Below are positions 58,232 through 64,000 of a stretch of 64,000 bases of DNA, piece by piece. This DNA is from Vitis vinifera. Lineage: Eukaryota; Streptophyta; Magnoliopsida; Vitales; Vitaceae. Where the stretch lies: the NCBI RefSeq assembly GCF_030704535.1, contig NC_081812.1, forward strand, positions 20,120,501-20,184,500, written 5' to 3'. Made by a program: the position numbers and the translations under genes. The notes below the pieces were generated by a model. The model ran no database searches and was not told where the DNA came from. It saw nothing but the letters and a program-made list of their open reading frames with translations. Each line of letters starts with the position of its first letter. Positions within the stretch are counted from its first letter, which is position 1.

Positions 58232-59892
58232 AGAGAGAGGGAGGGAGGGAGACAGAAGTTTCTGTTCTTTCTCATTTTCATCACTTTTGTGCCTTGACTA
58301 TTTTGTCACTTTTGCTTTTCTGAACAAGAAAAGAATGAAGAAGTAGAAGGATTGCATGGTACCATTCATTAAGCAAAGTGGTTTCTTAAAAGAACAAGTA
58401 TTCGATGTTGTTCATGACTTACTATAAGCAAGTATCAAATCATTTATAACAACTGTTTTTTTCTCAAGAGGAATGTGCCAATCTTAAAGCAACTCAATTC
58501 TTCATTACAAAGTTGACACCATCACATCTTAATCTAACTTGAATGAAGTGCAAAAGCCCAATTTCATGGCTTGAAGTCAGCATCTTAGCTAACACCCTGA
58601 ATATGATAAAATTCAAATAGACTTAACTACTTAAAAGACAAATCAAGACTAACAAAAAAAATGGTTGTTGTTAAGCCCTTAGCAGACGTCCTTATGAGAA
58701 AGATTGGACTAGGGTTAGATAAAACAGAAATCCCTTTTTTTTTCTTCCTTTTATGGCCCCAAATCATCTAGAGTAACAGCCAGCATAAAGAGATCAGTCC
58801 AATCATTAGATCAACCATTTCATTAGTGAAGATGGAAAGTCATCACATGAAAAGCATTTGAGCCAGATTTCCATTCTGCAAATTAACATGAGCCATTTTC
58901 TCAACTGCATCCACCCATTCCTTTTTTGTTTTTAATGTTTTTCTATTGGATGAATAATCTAGAATTTAAAAAAATAAAATAAAATAAAGAAATTAACCGA
59001 ATAATAGCTTTAGACAAACTATATGTTAAATTTCTTCAATCCTCCTCCCATTATTAGGTTCTTCTAAAACCACATTTCAAATTCAGAAGATATCTCTTCA
59101 AGGCAACCGAACAATCACACATTTGCAATTCTTATTCTAAAATACCATTCTAAGATTAGTTGGAGTTTTTTTGGACATTAAAAGGCAGACCATATATACA
59201 TAAGCCACCAGAGCCTTTTGAGCACTTTCATCACCACTCCTAAGAAAGGAAAAAGGGAAATAAAAAATAAAACAAGCAAGCCCTAATGGCATATCCTTGA
59301 ACCCAATTTTTCTTACTCCAGCAAAAAAAGAAAACCCTAATGCTTTGGTAAAACAAAGAGAGAACAACTGCTGAAAACTAGCGACACTATAACAGGTTTG
59401 GGTGAAGATTAGCAGCTGCAAAAATCTCAACATTATCATTGGGATTTCCTCAGATTTATGGAAACCAAACGGAATTCTAACACATAAATAATTTCAACCG
59501 TTATAAGTTCTAAAACTACAAAATCAACAAAATCAATGCTAAGAAATATCCGATCAAAGAATCGAATAAAAAGCGAAATGAATTGAACGGACAAATTACG
59601 GTCTAGTGAACTCAGAAAAATTATCGAGATTCTCAACTAAAGAACACAAAATTGAAGAGACGGCATGAGAAATAAACAAAATACCGTTTTCGTTGTCCCA
59701 AGGGAAAAATCCGAAAGGATCATCCGCGGAAGCTTTGGCGCTGAATCGAGGGTAGCGAGAGGGCGGCGGATGACGGGTAATTGAGAATTTACTGAAAGAA
59801 TGTGAAGAAAGGGGAGAGGAGGCGTCCCTGGAGCGAGAAATGGAAGAAAACGAAGAGAAGGGAGAGAGGCATAGAGCTGCAGTTTCCGCCAT
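53917..59892 (-). CDS. conserved plastid protein of unknown function
   Basis: Five exons in transcript order, 59892-59685, 55211-55111, 54562-54446, 54361-54260, 54087-53917, keep phase and encode 232 residues. I do not recognise a named domain. Residues 1 to about 50 (MAETAALCLSPFSSFSSISR and further Ser/Arg/Pro-rich sequence ending near FSAKASAD) are a clear chloroplast transit peptide. The mature part is soluble, with no membrane segment: DPFGFFPWDNENDIQWVPEE, LFTADGLIQIGGSLVPRH, a basic stretch KKHRRSRTQKFQRFQE, then GLCLGALFDIAATNGLDMGR, CRSIEMLSDVVEDTVLEHGG, LTMTVAVPLLWGVPPASET and the end VEKIYWQWDFL. Splice junctions are clean and the composition is strongly coding, so it is a real gene. 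ATG at 59892 is chosen because the transit peptide begins there; an upstream in-frame ATG at 60012 also exists. Intron 1 (4.5 kb) is full of repeats. Confidence 0.8.
55650..56600. mobile_element. nonautonomous TIR-like element with GC-rich core
   Basis: This interrupts the first unit of the tandem duplication. The ends are imperfect inverted repeats: aatgtttttagaatcgaacc on the left against tatggttttaaaaaccgggc on the reverse-complemented right, followed inside by related GGTC/CCGGT-rich stretches. The outer left part is AT-rich; 56040-56440 is strikingly G-rich. Open frames in the core are compositional by-products. ggaaatgtttggttttta occurs on both sides (55631 and 56636), probably from the insertion event. 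No transposase is present. The family is uncertain. Confidence 0.6.
58166..58250. repeat. compound AT/GT/GA microsatellite
   Basis: About 14 AT units run into about 17 GT units and then GA and GGGA units, inside the second copy of the tandem duplication. The first copy has only a short tatatata at the matching place (about 56898), so the array expanded after duplication. Confidence 0.9.
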
Positions 59893-60120
59893 TGCACAAA
59901 TTGAGCAATGTTGAGAGAGAAAGCGTCGAGAGGAGGGAGGAAGAAACAAGGGCGGGCGGAGAAAAGGAAAGTGACATGAAAAGAGTCGGAAGCCACAAAT
60001 GGATATTAGCATCGCATTTTATTCACGATGTAAATGAAATCAAAATTGCATAAAACCCGGTTTCAAACGGTTGGTCCCTGGCCTTCTATTATTTTCTACT
60101 TAAATTTTCAACCTCAATTA

Positions 60121-60151
<31 letters not shown>

Positions 60152-60578
60152 TTAATTCAACCAAATCTAGAATCGACAAATAATACGTCCGACGTATATT
60201 TTTAACATATAACATATGTTAAAAAAATGACTATAAAATTTAGTCTTATAAATAAAATCAAATCTTTTCATTATTATCAAAAGAAAATAAATAAATAAAT
60301 AAATTTTATTGAAAATTTTTCTTAATAAAAATAATTGATAAAATCAAGGAAGAAAATTCTTTTAATCAAACAATTAAATCTTAAGAAATTCTAAAATTTG
60401 ATTCTTTAATTTCATCTAACTTCTTTCAATTATTAGATTTCTAAGACTCAACAAAAATAACTTGGGAAACGAGACTTCACAAAGAAATACAAATTGTTCC
60501 TAAAGATATTTAATCATTTAATGATAAAAAATATTAAACTATTAATATAAATATTATTTATATTATTTTTATTAATAA
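59893..60578. other. upstream region of the plastid-protein gene
   Basis: The first 150 bases are the likely leader and promoter of the minus-strand gene starting at 59892. An ATT trinucleotide run lies at about 60121-60148. The rest is AT-rich with no gene seen. Confidence 0.55.
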
Positions 60579-62997
60579 TGTAGACCCCCTATTTAAGCAT
60601 GGGTCACTTTTTCTCTATTTGTTTTTTCAGATCACATTTTTAGTCAGGTGTCACTATCCCAGCGGGCCACATGTCACATCCTTAGTGCCCATAAGGAATC
60701 CACCTCGCTTTTTGAAGCTGCAGTAGGACCTTGATATGTGGATGAACTTTCTGGAAGGGGGTCCCACAGGCCGTCAAAGGGCGCGGATGAGAGAGAAAAA
60801 AGGTGGCTGCAGAAGGAGCGGGGCAGAAAAGGAGCAAGTAGAAAAGGTAGCTGTAGAAGGAGGGGGGCAGAAAAGGTGGCTGTAGCAGAGATCGTTGGGA
60901 AGACAAATTCGGGAAACAGAGGAGGTTTTCTGACAGGGAGAGTGGTTGGGCAAACCATGCTTGCTGACCGGTGAATAAGAAGGCAAAAGAGTGGCTTGCG
61001 GAACAAGACACCGAAAAAAAAAAAAAAAAAAGAGGAACAGGAGAGGAGGGATAGCTGCAGTAGAGGTGCCGAGGGGCTGCTAGAGGATATTCAAGGAAGG
61101 AGAGTGTGATATTTTGAGGGAGAGAGGGAGAGACTAGGGGGAGAGAGGAGATATTGGAGAAGCTATAGAGAGAGTGAGAGGTGTTTCCATGGTCGTTTGA
61201 GAAGGATTTTTGAGCAAAACACCCACGAAATATGAAACAGTGAGTTGGAAGCCTCAAATATTCAACAAAGAAAGGGATTTTCAGGTATGTTTATCAATCC
61301 TCTATATCTTTTATTGACATTTGAATGCTCAGTGATTTGTTTGGGGTGGATGTTAAAGGCCACTTGTTTGTTTGTTGGGATATAACCATGTGTTTGTGCT
61401 TGCTATTGTGAATATAAATTTGGTTTGCCTCTATTATGATTATGAAATGCCCGAGAATCATGCCCATGGTAGCTTTTGATATGATTTTCCCACCTGCTCG
61501 GAGGACTCACTGATAATTCATGAAGTGAAGTCTCAGTAGTTTTATCTATTTATTCGTTTTCTTTGGTGCTCTGTTTTTTTTTCATCTTCCTCTGTTTCTG
61601 GCGCATGTTCATGGAACGGGTTGTTTCTCTGATCCCTACTTGAAGGAGATCCTATAAAATCTGGAGTAGTTGTCATGGCAGCAAAGCTCACCTCATCAGC
61701 ATCCCCATACCCATCATTCATCTATCCACCTCTTTCTCTAGGTCGTCATACCCATTTCCTCACTCAAGCTTGCAGGAATCAAGCATCTTCCACCACACTC
61801 ATCTTCCTCTCATTCATTCTCCATCTGACTCCCTCGCTTACATGGAGTCTCACGGGTGCATGTCATCCTTCACTCCTTTACATACCCATTAAAACCACTC
61901 ACCCAAGCCCCCATATTCATACAACCCATACCTATCCTTCATGCTACTCATAACCACGTTCTACCTTATCCAGATGTCTCGCATCCGGAATTCTTCTCCC
62001 CTGACATTCCATCCGGATGCTTTACATCCGGAATTCTGTCCAGCCAACATTCTACCTTATCCGAATGTCTCATATCCGGAATTCTTCTCTCCCGACATTC
62101 CACTCGGATATCTCACATCCGAAATTCTGTCCGGCCCACGTTCCATCTTCTCCGGATATCTCATATCCGGAATTCTGTCCGGCCGACGTTCAACCTTCTC
62201 CGGAGATCTCGCATCCGGAATTATGTCCGACCGACATTCCACCTTTTTCTTCATCCTTAGAGCATTTTCTTTAGGTTCCAAAATCACATTTTTAATAAAG
62301 CTTTGTTGCCACTTTTATTTCCAGCAAGCAATTTTCATACTTCCTCTGTTTTTAAAATGTGTTGAAATAAGCAAGGAATCAAATTCCGTAATTCCGAACA
62401 ATGGAGTTATCAGAATTGATTCAGGCAAGATAAAACGAGCTTTAGTGGGGGCCCGACATATGAGATTTGATTGACTTGATTATCATACATGATTGATTTA
62501 TTTTGCTCTATGACATGCATGAGATTATTCTTTAATTGTGTACTAACCCTCCTCTCTTGGTAGCGCATGATGGTTCGTTGCCCAAGTACACACTCATTCT
62601 CACTCTAGTTAGTCTATATGCATTTTTCTGACTCCTGTATGTGCATGATTTCGCTCTGAGTATTCATTGATTTCCTCATCAATTGTCATGTTAGCTTTAT
62701 TTTATTAGTAGAGACCCGACTTTAGGGACTTAGAGGAGTGCTACGGTTTTTACCATACCTTCCTGATAAGTAATCTGACCCTCGAACCCCATCCGATTTT
62801 TCGCAAATCACCTTTTCCAAATAAGGAGTCATACTTAGGGTTTTTCTTTCCTATTTTGTTTACCCTTTAAAAAATAAAACAAAAATAAGTGGTGACTCAA
62901 AGTCATTTTCTTAATCAATAAAAATCATAGTTTTTCAAACAAAAATCGAGCTCGCCATCGAGTGGGAAACGCATTGAGCCGAAATGCAGGGTCCACA
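60579..62997 (+). mobile_element. solo LTR, Ty3/Gypsy-like, 2.4 kb
   Basis: It starts TGTAGACC and ends GGTCCACA, inverted ends differing at one base, and is flanked on both sides by AATAA (60574-60578 and 62998-63002), a 5-bp target duplication. Inside are GA-rich sequence, a tandem repeat block and near the end aagtggtgactcaaagtcat, a type of sequence seen near LTR ends of large plant Gypsy elements of the Tat/Ogre kind. No internal coding region is present. The orientation given assumes TG first; a palindromic end structure does not prove it. Long open frames here (for example 60682-61257 and 61941-62474) are not genes. Confidence 0.8.
61957..62243. repeat. 44-48 bp tandem repeat block within the solo LTR
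   Basis: About six units begin at roughly 61957, 62004, 62048, 62095, 62139, 62187, with a partial one at 62235. Each contains cattccacc-like sequence followed by atccggaattctgtccg. The core tccgga is palindromic. Units are contiguous without unique spacers. Confidence 0.85.
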
Positions 62998-63002
62998 AAT
63001 AA

Positions 63003-64000
63003 ATAATTATATGCAACAATAATATTAATATGGGATACATGTTAATATAAATATTATTCATATATTTCTAACAATACATCAAATATCAATATTAATATTA
63101 ACTAATAATAATAATAATAAATAATATTAAAAATACTAATATATATGTTTGTGTTATGAATATTAAAAAAATCAAATAATAACATTAACATTAACATTAA
63201 AATAGTAGTCTTAATATAACTAATAACGATAATAATAATAAAAGTAGGATAAAAAATAAATAATAATAAACAAAATTAAAAAGAAAATAAAAAAAGATAA
63301 AATAATGATATTTTTGTCTTTTTTACGGACTTTTTATCAATTTAAAAAAGAAGCATTTGAAAAAGAGTTAAACCATTTATAAGTGAAAAAAATAATAGAT
63401 TTACTTTTTAATAATTTTTTATAATATAAAATTTAAATTAATTAAGACTAAGTGCCTCTCAAAAACTATTAAGTAAAAGAGATTTTAGATTTGACTTATG
63501 ACATAAGTGAATATCAAAATTTTATAACTTTTATATTTCATATTTTGCATTTGTAAGATAAATATTATTTATAAATTAATTAATTAAAATTTAAAAATAT
63601 TTGTTTTTGTTTGGAAATTGTATTTGTTGGAAAGTGTCTTAAATTATTGATTAGTCTAAGTTATAAAGATTATTATATAAGATATTTCATAACTCTATAT
63701 GCCATTGTGATATTACATTTAAATATTAATAATTTTTTTATAAATATTATAGGTTATGTCATGGAAATGTAATCAGTAAAATTTAACTTATAAAGACTAT
63801 ACAAAATGATAGAACTAAAAAGTATATTGATTTTTTTTAAAATTAAAAATATTTAAAAAACAAAATATTTATTATATAAAATAAAATAAAATTAGAAATA
63901 AAAATTTTATTAAAATGATTTTATTTTTATTATTAAAATTTTATTATGAAAAAGTAATGAATGGATATTCAATATTAAATTTTTTTCCTAGTGGAAGGTA
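63003..64000. other. AT-rich terminal region, no gene
   Basis: Extremely AT-rich low-complexity sequence to the window end with ATT, TAA and poly-A runs. I see no exon, RNA gene or element ends. Confidence 0.6.

Larger units (their letters stand above)
55548..59075. repeat. diverged tandem duplication in intron 1
   Basis: Sequence from about 55548 to 57795 is repeated from about 57796 to 59075 in the same order. Matching landmarks are agatgccaatcat (55562 and 57803), gggacctatttaatta (56694 and 57923), taccagctcat (56724 and 57950), ggattgcatggtacca (56995 and 58348) and gacaaactatatgttaaatt (57716 and 59013). The first copy is longer because it carries a roughly 1-kb insertion at 55650-56600. 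Without it the period is about 1.25 kb. Confidence 0.85.

Noticed and set aside
58166-58250. Compound dinucleotide array as a regulatory Z-DNA element
   Set aside because: An ordinary expanded microsatellite in an intron; nothing ties it to regulation.
60682-61257. Minus-strand frame of 191 codons and overlapping frames
   Set aside because: It lies wholly inside the solo LTR, has low-complexity Ser/Leu/Phe-rich composition from CT-rich DNA, and no domain.
61957-62243. Possible CRISPR-like array
   Set aside because: Units are contiguous and diverged with no unique spacers, and the genome is a plant.
61675-62474. Plus-strand frames of 92 to 177 codons
   Set aside because: They read through the tandem repeat block of the solo LTR; length comes from repeat units lacking stops.

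Overview
The window looks like nuclear DNA of a dicot plant. Genes are split by AT-rich GT..AG introns, several proteins carry plastid transit peptides, and the transposon load is heavy. The protein set and transposon style suggest grapevine (Vitis) or a close relative. That is an impression from memory, not a database result. I worked out nine protein-coding genes by reading splice junctions and checking reading phase across every exon.

Layout. 1-3.5 kb: no gene supported, ending in a G-box-bearing promoter. 4.4-18.7 kb: three plus-strand genes, namely a small Gag1-like clamp (DUF4050) protein, an intronless DYW-class PPR protein, and a 16-exon FAD synthase-type protein. 19.7-20.6 kb: a small thioredoxin-like protein (active site CRVC), convergent with an S-adenosylmethionine synthase on the minus strand (21.1-22.2 kb). 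24.0-26.8 kb: a minus-strand plastid DUF4079 membrane protein. 28.7-43.1 kb: a minus-strand plastid protein with coiled coil and a C-terminal CBM48 glycogen/starch-binding domain (PTST3 type). Its introns hold a 5.8-kb Ty3/Gypsy retrotransposon and LINE debris. 47.7-49.2 kb: an R2R3-MYB of the RAX/MYB36 type on the plus strand. 53.9-59.9 kb: a minus-strand plastid protein of unknown function, whose 4.5-kb first intron holds a diverged tandem duplication interrupted by a GC-rich transposon-like insert. 60.6-63.0 kb: a 2.4-kb solo LTR with a perfect 5-bp target duplication.

The genes are ordinary independently transcribed plant genes. Four products (PPR, DUF4079, PTST3-like, unknown protein) are predicted to work in plastids or, for the PPR, in an organelle. 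The FAD synthase and PTST3-like pair echoes the neighbouring Arabidopsis loci At5g03430 and At5g03420 (recalled, not checked), which suggests conserved microsynteny.

I found no bacterial-style operon, CRISPR array or defence system. The least explained items are a duplicated splice donor in the PTST3-like gene that would remove its starch-binding domain, a possible alternative last exon of that gene, the uncharacterised plastid protein, and several small transposon scars.
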